41,368 nt of DNA, taken from positions 1 through 41,368 of the IMG/VR virus record IMGVR_UViG_3300010150_002363. The stretch is one strand, 5' to 3'. Origin of the DNA: a virus. Each line of letters begins with the position of its first letter. Position 1 is the stretch's first letter. The translations under genes were made by a program, and so were the position numbers. A model generated the notes under the pieces. The model did not search any database. It saw only the letters and a program-made list of their open reading frames with translations, and was not told the origin of the DNA. Shown in pieces: positions 23,137-38,100 of this stretch.

Positions 23137-26100
23137 ATGCCAATCATGCTTCAATCTAACCACGCTTTATTCTTTGATGGTGTGAGTGATAGCGTCATTA
23201 TACCACAGGGAAACTTCAGTAAGTTAGGAGAAGACTACGACAAAGAGACAGCCATCACCCGTAAAAGTTCAGCGTCTATAGTTTCTCATGCAACAGGGCG
23301 AGGGATGATTGCTGACGTATTAGGAAATGGCTTGGCTATCGAAGCGTGGGTTGTTCCCGACTGCGGTGGTGTGGTTCTTATGAAAGATGGTCAGTTTCGT
23401 CTTAGCATAGGAAGTGTTGATACTCCCGGCCCAGTTGAGTTTGAGGCTAATCTTTCTTCTTCTATTGGTTCAATGAAAGTTTTTCTTCGTAGTGCTCAGC
23501 CTGAGACAAATGGGTACGATGGACAAGTTTACCCAGTGACTACATTTGATGGACTGGACGACTCTTACAATCGTTTTGATAGCGGTAAAGATAAAGCAAC
23601 ATCGCTAAGCCAAAACCAAAGACCACTCTATCATCTTGTTGCTTGTATCAACAATGGTAAGGCTGAAATTTATATCAACGGCGACTTGGTGGCTCAACAA
23701 ATTATTCCTATTGATGCAACTTTGGTATCGAACAACTCACACGTCTACATTGGTGGTAAAGGTGGTGAATTTAGAGGCGTAATCGAGGGTATTCATGTCT
23801 CTTCATCGTTTAGCAACGAGATGACAACTCGTAACCCATCAATGGTTGGTGATAAGACGGTATCGTTGTATAGATTTGAAGAGCCAGTGACTCCGTTGAA
23901 AGATGTCTACACTATTACCGGCACCTCAGCAGATAGCAACCTCACTCTCCTTGCTATTGATTCTACTGATGCACAGGCTTTGGCTGACGCTTTGACTGGT
24001 AAAACAATTACTGACTCTTCTGTTGATTTTACAGTCTCTCCATACTCAACTGGTGACTACTCTGTTATCGACAGATACAGTACACCCGGTACAACTATCA
24101 ATCATCTCGTACCTCACGTTCCTTACAATCTCCTCATCAATCCCGGCTCAATCAATCAAGACTCAAAGAAGCCAAACGGTAAACCACCTGAGCGTGTAAG
24201 GCTCCATAGCATAGACATCAACAATGGTAAATTATTGGTATCGAGTATTCACTTGGATTTCAAAACAACAACCAATACAAATGGACTGCGACCTATTTTA
24301 CATTCTACACACACACCGGCTAACGGAGCAAACTCATTCGTTGTAATCTCAGCCGATTGTCTGATTGAAAACGGCACTGGTCGTCCATATCAGCCACCTC
24401 ATCTTGCTACACAGTTGATTGACAGAGCAGGTCAGATGTTGATTGATGAGGGTCAATACGAGCAACACGCTATGGTGTATTCCAGCCGCATGTCTACAAC
24501 TGCTGTCGATACAAATAACCCGTTTGCGGTGGCTTGGCCTACCGATTTAGATGAAAGTTTTCAGATAGGACACTCAGGTCGTCATACGCTCAACCATGTT
24601 CAAGGGCATCATTACCTTAGACTGATGCCTCGTGCCAATGAAGAAACGCTTGACCAACAGGCTGGTAATTCTGATATTCTTACCCTAACATATGATGCTG
24701 CTTCAAAAGGTATTGACTCAATGTTCCCTATCAACTCTCAAGTTGATTACTACAAAGACACAGCATCTTTTGAAACTTTAAGAGTGGTCAATGACAGTAT
24801 TGTCCACGAGATTGTCTCTAATGGGCTAAGCGGAGCAGACAGAACGCTGATAGCACTTGGCGGTGCAAGTGCTACAAGCAACGACTTTGACCCACTTCCG
24901 TTTGTTTTGAAAGGGCCAGTGCCTCAAGACATGAACAACATTGATGCAAATGTTCGTAAGTTTCACTTGCACCCATCAAGAGATAGTCGTGTAGCCTTAT
25001 TGCACGTTCCTACACTTGCCAGTCGTGGGCTTGCTCCGTATGTCGAAGTTCATTACAACGCTATTGATTTCACAGGGGCTTCAATGAGTAAAACAGCACC
25101 AATGCTCATGATTGAAAAAACAGTACCAGCGTCGAATTATGTAGTCTCCAGTGGTGTGTATGTTTACGACGATATAGCAACCGATGTCGCTGCTGGTAAC
25201 GCTACACTCTATGCCGCTGGTGGTTACATTGATGTCGGAAAGTCAAAGGAAGGTAATTTAGGTTCAGTCAATTTCAGTCACTCGTTAGTAGGCGACATTA
25301 GCGAGGGCTTTGAAGCCGATGTTGAATTAGATGAACGACTCACACCTGCTAATTTCACAGCATCAGGAACTGTAGGGAACACAACTCCTCAGAATCTAAC
25401 AGCATCTCATACCACAAAAGCCCAGCACGATTCTGTATTTCATCGTATACTGATTGAAAGAGTAGCGGATAGCGGCTCTCTTACTCTATCTTCCGAGTTC
25501 AACCGCATGACACCTCATACGGTTCACGGTAGCCCAAGTGCTGGTCAATTCGACATAGGTGTAACTTCGTCAGCGTCTCCTATTCACGAGATATTTGATA
25601 TTATCGACAATGTTGAAATTAAGAATAGTCCTACAATTACACATCGTTTCTTCGTTCAACCTTCTGATAGAGCACGTACAAATCAGTTGCAGTATGTTTA
25701 TTCTAAGAGAGACAGACCTAACTCCAGCAACATAGCCACTGTTATGTTTTTGATGGGACGCTCTAAGTTGCGTGGTATTGAACAAGTAGAAGACGAAAAT
25801 GGACGCTCCACACTTGTTCACTGCGTTGGTCTTTCTGACGTTGCTTCTACCCGAAGTATCAATGAGTTAGGCTCAGGTAGCCCTGACTCTCATGTGGTCA
25901 AAGAAATAGACCCCAACGCACCCGTTGTTAGTGTCACGTTAGGAGGTGTAGGTCAGGGAGCATATGATACAAAACCATCTTTTGACATAAGCACACTGGC
26001 TCATCTACCATACAGTAGCCGAAGAGGATTCTCTTGCCTTGCTACCAAAGTAAGGGTAGATTTGAGTACCAGTAACGGAACTCAGTTTATCGAAGTGTCT

Positions 26101-29100
26101 CCTCTCAATAATGACTCTCCTGATTTAGCGAGTTGGGGAACTTATCCTTTTCCAAAAATAGGTAGAATTTATTTGAAGAATGGAGCAAACGCAGAGTATC
26201 AAAGTAAGACTGGTGCTTGTTTCTTATTCTCTGATTCCCATGTTTCTACTCGTCGCTTCCTTTTACCTAATGGTAACGCTGTTGCTACGTTCCAAGAATG
26301 GGTGATTGGTAGTGGTTTGCGTAAAGACGCCAGTGCTTTATCAGGTACACAGTCTCAAGATTTCCCTCTTGGTGAAATCATCATGGGAGACGGACACTTC
26401 TTTATTGAAAATCTACAGTCAGACGGTACAACAGTCAATGACCGAATGTTTCAATCAATGGACAACGTATCTCACGATTACCAACTTGGAACTCAATTTG
26501 CTTCAACTCGTGCTTTGGTCGAAATTCCTTTGTTTAGAGGGCAGTTCTTTATTGATAAAAAGAACAACAGTTATCCAAGCCCTGATAATTCGTTAAAACT
26601 ACACATCGACCCTACTATGACTGCTCATACATGGAACCCATCTCCAGTTGGTCGTAGATACCAAGACCTTCCTCCATCTGATAGAAGCGCATACGGGGCG
26701 TATGCCAAGAGTATTCTTACTAATGAAAGAAAGAATCAATCAAACATTGTAAACTTTGAAACGCTTTCAAGTGCTTATCGTGTTTACGTCAGTAACCCAA
26801 CCATGTTTCCAGCAGGTGATGTAACAACATCTAACACCAAACACTTCAATGTCGATAATGTATTGTTGTTCCGTAGGGTGTTTCTTCCTTCAGGAGAGTG
26901 GGCTATGTACTCTAATAACCCAACGACTGATGGTTACATAGAAATTGTAAAAGAAAAGTCCTATGTGTCTAAGGGTTTTATATCTGGATTAGTAACAGGT
27001 ACACCTCTAATTATGGGTAACTCATACGACTCTGAGGTCTTAGTCCCACTAAAAGGAGATGCTCTCAACGTCGCTGCTGATTTCGAGAATAGAAGTGAAT
27101 ACTACTATGACTCAGCCAGTGTAAAAACACAAGGCGGTAACGTCGATTATGGTTTGCGCCAGTATGTGAGTGCAGTTGAGTTTAAGGCAGGGCCACTATC
27201 AAATCCTCACGCAGCAAGAGTACAAAGTGGTCGAGCAACGGGGACTATTCTGAGTGTAGAGCCAATTATGAATGGCTCGGTGTATACTGGTTTTGCTCAT
27301 CTTATCATGAGTCAAGAAGATGTAAACAAGTTTCCATCTATTGAAAGACAACCAAACGACATCAACTCCGATTATGAATGGAAGATGGGACAGGCTCACT
27401 ACAGTTTGGAAATTGGCACAAACACATTCGTATATTTTGGAGAGGGCAATAAAAACAAAAGCACATTGGTTAGTGGTGGACTGACGCCTACTGATTCTCT
27501 TGATACACTGTCGAGTATTATAGTAATGACAAAGGAAAACAACGCAACTCCTTCTTATCTCAAGAATGATACACTAAAAGGCGAAGTAGCAACATTAACA
27601 AAATACGGTTACGATGTTTTCTTTTCAAGTGATAAATACAACACAAAGTTAGACAACACCGTAAACAAATCACACACTGGTAGAGCCGTGTTTTACTCAT
27701 CGCCGTGGGAGATAACGGGTCTTACTGCGACTGATACGCTGGCTCTTTCCTCTGCTACAAAATCTCAACTTGTACAAGCCAATACACTTTATTTGAATGT
27801 CAAACCTAACGATTGGATTTATGCTGAGCATGAAATCGGTGGAAGTGCTGTTACTGTGACGCTATTAGGTCAGGTTGATTACATCGTTGAAGGAGCGATT
27901 AAAGGAAACCCAGTGACAGTACCAGCAGTTGATAGTCGGATTCACCTTAAGGCGGCGGTTACTGGTGATAATTTAGCCAGTCTCAATAATATGATTGCTC
28001 AAGCGAGTAGTTCACCCACCTCGGACAAGGTATACATCAGAACTGGATGTCATTCGATGATGAAGAATGATGAAGAGGCTTGCTTAAACAGAACGTGGTT
28101 GTTCCCCTATGCTCAAGGTGGATTGCGTCGTGGTGACACTGTATGGATGAACATGACCTACAACAACCCTCACGCTGTTCAGGGTATGTTCGCTAAGAGT
28201 CGTGGTGTGCTCAATGAAGCACTTGTTTGGAAAGGCTTCAACGGCGGTCAAGGACTCATGGCTACAGAGCCTCGTGATTCGATTCCTCTTGAAAACTTCT
28301 TGATTGGCGATAGTTGTATTGAAACGGCTCGTAACTTTGTTCAGCACGTCAATAAAACCATTGAGTTGAACTACACTAATCTCGGTATTAGTAACCCACC
28401 GACCATAGCCTATCTTGACCCGTATCTTGCTACAGAAGGTCATGCTCGTGTCTTACTATATGACGTAGCGCATGACCGTGAGTTCGTCGCTTTCCAAGAC
28501 ATACACATGCAAGTTCAAACCTCACCAAAGGCTGCTGAGTTAGGCTTTGAACGACTATCATCATCACTCAATGTAGCAGACGGAACAGATGAAATTGACT
28601 TAAGCAACTATTCTATCAAATACAATGGTGGTGCTCAGAATCCATTCATCACTCAAATAGATGTTGCTAACGGTTATCCTTCTCAAAACAAATACATCAG
28701 AGAGTATCAGCACTCTAACTTTATGGAAAGTGCTTACGCTCACAATATCGCTAACAACATGTCGAATGAGACGCTACAACCAGTTACAGGAATTGTAACA
28801 AGGCTTGAGCCCATTGGTGCAACTTTTCAGCATCGACAAAATGGAACTGGTTATGCAACGGCCACTAACGTAGCGACAACAAGCATAAACGCTGGTGGAA
28901 CAGGTCTAAGAGTCAATATCACAGCCGCTTCAGGACAAATCACTGACATACAAGTACATACGGCTGGTAGTGGTTATAACAATTCAAGAGGAGGACGTGA
29001 AGCCAAAGTCAGAATTTCAGGTGGTGGTAATAATGCAGTTTTCAAAGTGTTCACAACCAATACGAGTGTCGTCAATGCTACAACTGCTATGACTCAGGCT

Positions 29101-32100
29101 GCTCTTTACGGTAAAGCACATGGTCATTTTATTCATACTGGTTATCACACTGGTGGCCCGTTGGCTAAGAAACGCACGCTCGGTGACAGTATTACATCTC
29201 GTACCAATAATGCAGTTGCTATTCCCTATCACGCAAATAAGGAGCATGACAAAACAAGAAAGTTATTTTCATCCAATGACATTTTGATTAAGGCTTTAAT
29301 GCAACATCGAGTTTCAAAAGGTAAGTCTTTGTCACTAAAAGATGGCGGTAGCGGTTATAACAACGGCACATTCTACAACGTAAAGACAACTACAAACGGT
29401 CAAGGTCATGGTATGACCGTCGATGTTACTATCTCAGGAGCAGCAGTCGTTACTGCTGTCATAAACAGACAAGGAGACACTTCCTATGAAGAAGGCGATA
29501 CCATCTTTATCTCTGACCGAAGCCTCCACATTCTACCATTAGCCACTGCCAATGTAAGCGGTGATGGAAAAGGTAGTTTCACACTCTTCATGAACAGAAG
29601 AAACGAAGAAACGTCTACACTGTTTGATACACCCGATGGGACTCGTGTTATTCCAGCATTCCTTGCCCTCAAGGGCGTTCGTTCAGAGGCTCTTGACCTG
29701 TCTAACATGAGTGAAACAAGACTACAGCATTTACCTCAGTGGACTCAGATGGACTTTACGAGAAGAATGACCATCGACTTGGGTGAAGTTGCAGTTAGAG
29801 ACGGTATCACGAGCGTTGAAGCAGCGGCTACTGAAGTTGTGCGTATGATAAATCAGGCTGCTGCAAAGAAAGGGCGTACACACAGTAACAACACAAACAA
29901 ACAATACCCCGTAAAGATTGCTGGTGAGGCTGATTTTGCTACAACTGGTTCTACTCACGACCCTGTTGTATGGTGGGATGAAGATAAAGCGTTTGAATCG
30001 CACGATAAAGGAACACACATGGGTTACGTTCGTGCTCATCTTGGTCGAGTTGTTAGAGACATAGATGGTAACGAAGAAGGATTTTCAGTCATTATTCACA
30101 GTACAGTTCCCGGTGCTACTGGTCGTAACTTTGCGGTGTGGCTCGACAACAGCAAAGGGCAAGTTCCTTACAAGCCTGAATTTATGATTGGTCACGGTGG
30201 TCGGTTCAGAACATTTTGGTGTTTGCCTGATGAACTGAGTGGAGAAAACATGCACCCAGCACCGATGCCGCTTAATAAACACGGTAGACCCTTTGCTCCA
30301 ATTACTTCTTTAAGACAGTACACACAGCCTGATGAATCAATGCAAGTAGTTGCGTCAAAAGGTGAATTTTCCAATAATCACGATGAGACTACTACACCAA
30401 GACTGCGTGCCGTATCAGCACACAGCGGTAGCGGTCAGAATCACAACACACTAAACACAGAGTCGCTTGAAGTTGAAGGCTTCAACACTTCTTTCACAGA
30501 GGGTCTACGTGTAGGAACAAACGCTGTAGCACGAATAAACTTCGGTGGCCTTGTTTCTGCTGGTATTCCCGGCTTTGCACCCGATGCTGGTCAGTGGGGC
30601 TTTGGTAGAAAGGGTAATGATAAACTTGCTAATGATTACGGCCAACTCACAAAAGTATCGAACACAGACCCTGCTACTTCTTATACTGGTCACATTCCTA
30701 CTGCTCAGGTATTTCCTGACAGTATAGGTGATTCATCTATGTATGCTATGCGACTGCAAGACCACAGAGGAGTAGAGCATGGTATACGCTACATCTACAA
30801 GAACATAGGAGAAAAATTCGCTTTAGATAATACGCTTCTACCAAAGACGTTAGAAAATGAAATTGTCGTCTACTTTAATCACAAAGACTGCTCGCAAGGT
30901 GGATTTACCATCGGTAAGCACATGCATGGGATAAGTGACCCAACAGGTCGATTCCCAGCCATACCTGATAACGCAGCGCTTGCAAATTGGAGAGGTAACT
31001 TGTGGCGAGGAGCACCTGCTCCCAACGCTTCTTACAACACAGATGTTGTTTACAATACAACAGATAAGACAATTACAGTTACACTCTATGCCCCATACGA
31101 TGATTGCCCTCACCACGACTTGCTGGGTTACATGGGATTCCCTGTTGAAAACGGTGTTATTCACTTATCTGACCCTTACAACGATATAGGCGAAGTAAGT
31201 TCACTAAGCGCTGGTTCAGGATATGGTGCTGGTCTATCAGGAGCAGTGGCTACAGGGACTGGGGATGGTAGCGGGATGACACTAAGTATCGACACAAACG
31301 GTAGTGGAGAAGTTACTGCTGTTGTGATTACTTCTCTTGGTGAAGGTAGTTATACGAACGGCGAAACAATTACTGTTGTCGGTCAAGGTGGTACAAATGC
31401 GACGTTTACGTTCTCTAACTCACTTAGCGGTAACTGGGGTAACATGTTTTCCTATACTCACCGTACAAGAGACAACAATGCTGGTAGAACTGGGACACAT
31501 GTATTCCACGGTGTAACTGGTGACACATACAGTTCTCAGCATAAAATTCACACTCACAGTAGCACTGCACCAAAACTCACTATCGGTAACTATGTTGTTG
31601 GTGAAGAAACAGATGCTATTTCCGCTTTGATAACTCCAGTCGCTAATTGGACTACACTTGTTACAGATGAATTAATGGCAGCCGTAACTGCCGCTGCTAT
31701 CAATTTATCAGACCCTAACGAGGGAACTACATTTGATTGCACCGACATGTACGCCGCTGATGGTCGCACCTTTGGTGAATGGGGAATTACAGAAGAATCA
31801 ATCAGCATCAAAGCCTACAATACAAAAGGTAACATCGAGTCTATATCGAACTTCTTCACAGCAAATCTTTCACAAGACGTTGGTATCAGAGCCAGTCATA
31901 TTGAATATGGTGAAGTCGAGAGTCTAAAACTAAACGGTGACGGAGTTACAGTAGGAGGAGATGGTACAAGACCTATAGGTGATGGTCTAATCGCTAAAGG
32001 TCGTAGCATAAACTGTGGTTACATTCCTTCGACAATCATACAAATTACAACAAAGGGTAGAGGTCATAATGCGAACACCGCTACGCCAAACATTGTAGAC

Positions 32101-35100
32101 TCACAAAACAATCCTATTAACACCAACACATGGCGCAAGAATTTGATTGGTGAAAACTTTATCGAATCAAGTGGTGATTTGATTCTACCAAATCTTGATA
32201 ATCCAACGCTAAAAATGACTAATGTTCACTCTGCTTCTATAATGGCTTTACACAGCGATAATGAAATGTGGCATTTTGCTAAACCAGCAGGTCAAGAAGC
32301 ATCTGTTAATCACTATGAAAACGGGCAAACTCATGATTACACAAGAGTAGATTCTTTTGGAAATAAAACATCTATTAGTTACGGTATCGAAACAGCGGTT
32401 ACAGAGGGTCAAAATGTAAACAGTGGTGGATTTGTTTCTGAAAAGGCATTCAGCCAATTATCTGACGAAAACTTACGAAGTTCAAAATGGCCTTCAGCAA
32501 TTCCGAGTCCAGCCGAAACACTTGTTATTCAAAAATACGCTGACAAAAGAGCATATTTGTTTGCTGGTAAACGCTCTCTTGGTAGCGTGCATTCCTTACC
32601 AATCATTCACTTTACTGGTGCTCGTGACGGGCCTGATAACTATGTACCACTCTACTTTGGTGGTGGCTTTAGTGGTGCTACAATAGACATCAATGACGGG
32701 ACTAAGAACGATTACTCGGAGCATAATACACATCCGTATGCTAACGGGCCAACAGGTTCTGCTGGTATTCAGAATGCTAATGAAGTTCTCTCCTCTTTTT
32801 CTACGCTTGACTGCAACGCTATCATGGCTTTCTTCCCAGCAACTGCACTGTTAAAGCAACATCATGGTAGCATCAACCCACCAGTTTACAACAAAGACAA
32901 CATTCTTTCTCAAGACCTAAAGCGAGGAGCATGGGCTGGTGTAGGTTCAACACATCCTAACCTTGCTCCATATGCTGCTGGTGTCCATATGCAAGTGCCA
33001 TCTCCTATGGTGTTGCGCTTCGCACATCCAACGGCTCGCTATAACGACCATCGTGACGGTGTAGAAAACAAAACAACCTACATCATTTTCGGGCCGGGAC
33101 AAGCATTCCCACTAACACAAGAAGTAACCAGCCCAATAAATACCTTTGAGCCTCATCCGGGTCACGCTGTAAGCACTGGTAACACTTGGTCAAGAGTTCC
33201 TAATATGACAAACAGTAGACCATTCCTACCAAATCACATTCAAAATAGTACAGGTGAATATATGCCTGAGCGTGCGGCTACACAGTTGGCTAAGCACCGA
33301 TTCCATTACAGACAGGTGTTAAACTGGGAGTCACCAGTTGGTATACCCGATACCGTATTTTTGCGAGAGCGACCTGAGAATGGTAGAAACTACGGTAACT
33401 CGCTCACTACCAACGCCTTTGAACACTACAGCACTGCTTCCAATTTCACAGATGACGTAGCAAAAGCATACGCTGTCGTTCAACCCAGTAGACACGCTAT
33501 GTTCTATGGCGGAGGTATGGTCAAGAACTCTGATTTGTGTTGGCACATGGATAATGGCAACCATCCCGGTGGTTCTTGGATGGATAATCAAATTACTATG
33601 AACCCACCAAGAGAAAGCGATAGCCTAAGAGTTGCGCTTGCTACTGGAGCCACTCAAATTAACAAGACTGCGTTTAGAGTCGCTGGAACTTTGGCTACAA
33701 GAATGCTTTACTCTAACGATAACAGTTCATCACCTGATTTTGCAGCAGAAACATTAGTTCATGGCGATGTAGACCACGAATACATTGTTGTAGACGCTAC
33801 ACGTTGTCAGAACGGAGAAGAGTTGGCTTGCTTACTGGGCGCTGCTATCAATACGTTTCCCGGTAAAGGTGCTCTCAAGGCTATTGGTGGTACGTTCATG
33901 CCATCAATGGGCAACTCTACTCGTCAAGACCGATACGGTTGGTTAGAAGCGAGAACAACAAATATCCGAAACGACGTTTACGGCGGAGCAACACCAGTTG
34001 GTACGGTTACTGGAGCCACTGATGTTGCTGGTCATGGTTACTCAAACAACGTGGTAAGCACCACTCCTATGGTAAGAACCGTTACAGCACCCGTTACATT
34101 CACTGCAAATGTTACCAGCGGTGTTGCAGCCATAGCCGTTACTGGAACATTCCCCGCTACAATACAAGCAGGTCAATCCATAAGTGGAACTGGTATACAA
34201 GCCAACAGCGTAGTTGCTTCTGTTGATTCAGTGGGAGGCACTGTTACAGTGAACCCCGCCCCTAATGTTTCAAACTCGGGTGTGACTATTACCTATATTC
34301 ATAATACACTTGGTAACACGGCATCAAGTGCATCAAATTTGAAGAGTGGTGATTGCTTCATTGACCTCGTAGTTTTGGCTGGTGCTGGTGTAGATGAACA
34401 GGCAAATGCTAATCGTGTTCCAGCGTCAGGTTGGTTGCGAACAGAGGCTAATCACGACTACGGTGGTGCTGTAAGTAGTTCAGTCAAATCATCAGCGTGG
34501 GCTTCTTATCACAGTCGTGCGTTCTATAGAGATGGTACAGATTTGTTTTGTCGATTCTACTTATCAAATAACAAACTTACAGGTCTAAAAGCCTTTGAAG
34601 ACGGAGAGGCTTGGCGCATTTATGCAAATACTTCAACGGCTTTCAATAGCACCAGTGGTTCAAATGTAGGTGGTGTAACGCTCCCACACCCTGCTGTAAA
34701 CACAACTGGTAATCCCACTGTTGGAACAACAGTATGGATATGGTCAAAGAGTGGAACTATTGGGGTGGATAACTCAGCAAGTAGTCGCTTTACAACTTAT
34801 GGTATTGGGGCAACGCACTTTAGCGGTATCGCTGATGCAATAGACAGAACAAAGCCAGTCGGAGCAGTAGGATGGCATGGAGAGCGATATTCGTATCTAA
34901 ACACATTATCAGTAGACAGTGGTTTCTCCGCTGGTCTTGGGGCTTGGCACTCTATGCTTGGATTTTCACCGTATGGCGGCTCTTCATCTTGTGCTAACGT
35001 ACTTGGTCATCTACCTCACACAACACCTCTACCTAACTCTCCTGAGAGTATGCCACCAACAGATATACCGGGTCGTAGTCTTACTAACTTCCCAAGTGAT

Positions 35101-38100
35101 GGTGATAGTGAGGCTGACTCTGTATCTTACGGCGTTGATGACCCAATAGCGTTTGGTACATATGTTGTAGGCTGGGCTGACGGTGCTCAGTTTAACAACC
35201 CACCAGTTATGCGAGACATGCCTGAGATACAGAAAGAGTTGATTCATGCTCAAGGCACTTACTCTCGTGCTTTGTTGGTTGTAGCCCACGAGGGCGAACT
35301 TAGTTTGGTGGCAAGAAAGGACAGAGACAACTACACCTCTACAGGTGATTACTTGTTGGCTGGAGGCACTACCCAATGGGACGAACGATTCCACCACAGT
35401 GACCGCTTTGTAGCACCTGCTAACGCTGGGCCTAACGTAGAGGCTTTGATTGCCGATAACACAGCGCCTCCTACCATTAGTGACTACACTGCAAGCGGAG
35501 TGTTAGATAGTAGCCCATTCAACGCTCAGATACATTTACACGGCTCAATTTCAGCAGACACATCTTTGTCAAACGCTGAGCCGTGTCTTGCTGAAACTGG
35601 TGATTTGTTCTTCGACATTGACAAGAACGTAGGTATTCTAAATCATAAGGAAGCAGCGGGTATAGCAAACAGAAACCTTGCTACTGATTTTATTACAAAT
35701 TCCAACCCATCGACGCAGATGACCTCAACCACTCATGCTACTCAATCAGGTATCTTTTGGGCTGGTGATGTCAATGCTTACGATGTATTAAAGCGCAGTC
35801 CTCACAAAAACTTCAGTACAGAGCATGTTGTATGGAAACGAATGGATGGTGGGACAGTCACTATGCCGACATCCAATGCTCGTGGTTTAGGAGCAGTGCC
35901 GTGGATTACTCGTGTTAAAGATGCAGTAGTAGGAGGCGCTGCTGGAACTGCTCATCAGATGGGTGAGAAGTTGTATGGTAACATACGATTTTCTTTTGAG
36001 ACAACAAACTCGGCTATGATGCCAGTTCTACAGGCACAAGAGATAGCGCACCCTACGTTAGCGAAAGAGCACCCTATTGCTATCGGTAACGTACTTGAGA
36101 TACCAAACGAAGAAATACAGTTTGAAGATATTAGTGTTGTAGATGACACAGGACAAGTGCATACGCTTGAAGGTGGTTCGCCGTTGGGTATCGTCATCAG
36201 AGCATATAAACCTGCATCGACAAGATTAGCAAGTGGTCTACAGCCTGTCCCTGCAAACAGCGGCATACCTCCGAACTTTGAAATTCAATTGCCTGACCCC
36301 GAATCTATTCCCGGCAACATTCTTATTCGCAGTGGATTCGACCCAATTCAAGCATATCAAACAGAAACATTTGGTGACGGTGGTATGATTCACCCTGATT
36401 TGGGAGCAACACATCTTGGTCATCTGTTTGACAACGTGGTCAAATCTCCAAGAAAAGGGCCAACTATGAACGAAGTAGGATGGGAGCACATCTCACAAGA
36501 CGAGAACTTCCCTGAGTCTACTCGTGACGGCTGGGTGACGGCGACTGGTAACAACACACTACGCAGTTCCTATGAGCAGCAAGACAGAGCACTGTATTTC
36601 CATATAACAAAGATGGGTCACAGCCACACTGAAAAGTTCCCGACAACTTACACTCACTCCGCTGGTGTGGTTAATCAAGCCCTTACAGTAGATTCCTACA
36701 CTTCGACCTCAATTACAGCGAGCGCTACTATCAACGAAAACATATTCTCTACTGGCTTTGGAACACAAGAAGTAGCCGATAACCGACGATTCATACGAAT
36801 CAGCAATGCAACAGGTGAAAGCGTTATTGCTTCGTATGAGTCAATAAGTTCAGATGTGTTTGACGACCTTGTTGGTGACATTGATTTTACTCAATTTATG
36901 GCTGATAATTTTGCTGTTGGTGCATTGACCATCACACCGTCATACTACGTCCCTGCTGGTAGTGCTCGTATATTTGCTGCACGCCGACTGCGTGACCATG
37001 CCGAGGTAAGCGGTAACAGTCCTGACATGGCTCATACAGAATACTTTACTGGTAACGCACTAACAACTATTCACTCAAGATACAGTAGACCACAACTCAC
37101 TCCAATGCCTATACCTCGTATGGGTCATCACTTTGTCAATGCTACCATGCCAATGATGCCGGGTCATTGGGCGCATCCAGCCTATCAAGGATTATACGAA
37201 AAAGCGAACAGCGACCATTTAGCGTTAGTGCGTGACGAAGATTATACGACACTGGCTGACAACTTGGTCGAGGTAGACGGTACAACAAACAATCAGACCT
37301 CTGTTCCTACGGCAGTTAAAGACAGGTTATTCCCACTCAACCCAGCACTGAGAGTAGGTTCACTCACAGCCAATCCGTCAGGCCCAAGCGACATTCACGG
37401 TGGTGCATTTACGCTAATGTTTGAGACAAAAATCAAGTATGACGGCTACGGTATACTTGCGTCAAAAGGTACTGCTGGAGATATGAACAAGGCTGGTGGT
37501 CACTCGATTGTCCTTGAGGCTGGTGGTAACTATACTCAGGCTAACCACTTCCCTGACCCTGCCGAAGTTGGTGCGTATCAAATCGTCATTCAGCCAAACT
37601 TACGCTCGCAACAGGTAACTGGATTCCACTTGAACAACTCTTCAGCAACTACTCTACCCGATGTTTCCACTCCTTCAAACAACACTGCTGTTCTTACCAG
37701 TCAGCAAGTGAGTCTCGTCATCGGTATCAAGTACGACGAAGAACGACACTCAACCTTGACAGACGGTGCTAACATTGGTGGTGTCACGCTTATTCTTGCT
37801 GAGGCTACGCTGGCTGACGTAAGAGGCTGTGAGATATTCTTGAATGAGGTCATCCTTGACCACGACCCTGACCACGGTAGTCAGTTGGCTAACATTCCAC
37901 CAATGCTGCTTTATAATCCACTTGGAGTTCAAGGGTCGGAAAGTCCTTCGTTTACAAGGCGAGGTCATCCATATCACCCGACAACTCCTGACGTAGCGTT
38001 CAAAGACGCTACACCCGGCTTTACTACAAGCATACCGTGGTGGAGTATTATGCATCAAGGCACTCCGTCTGACGCATCGGCTGTTGGTTTCAGACACCTT

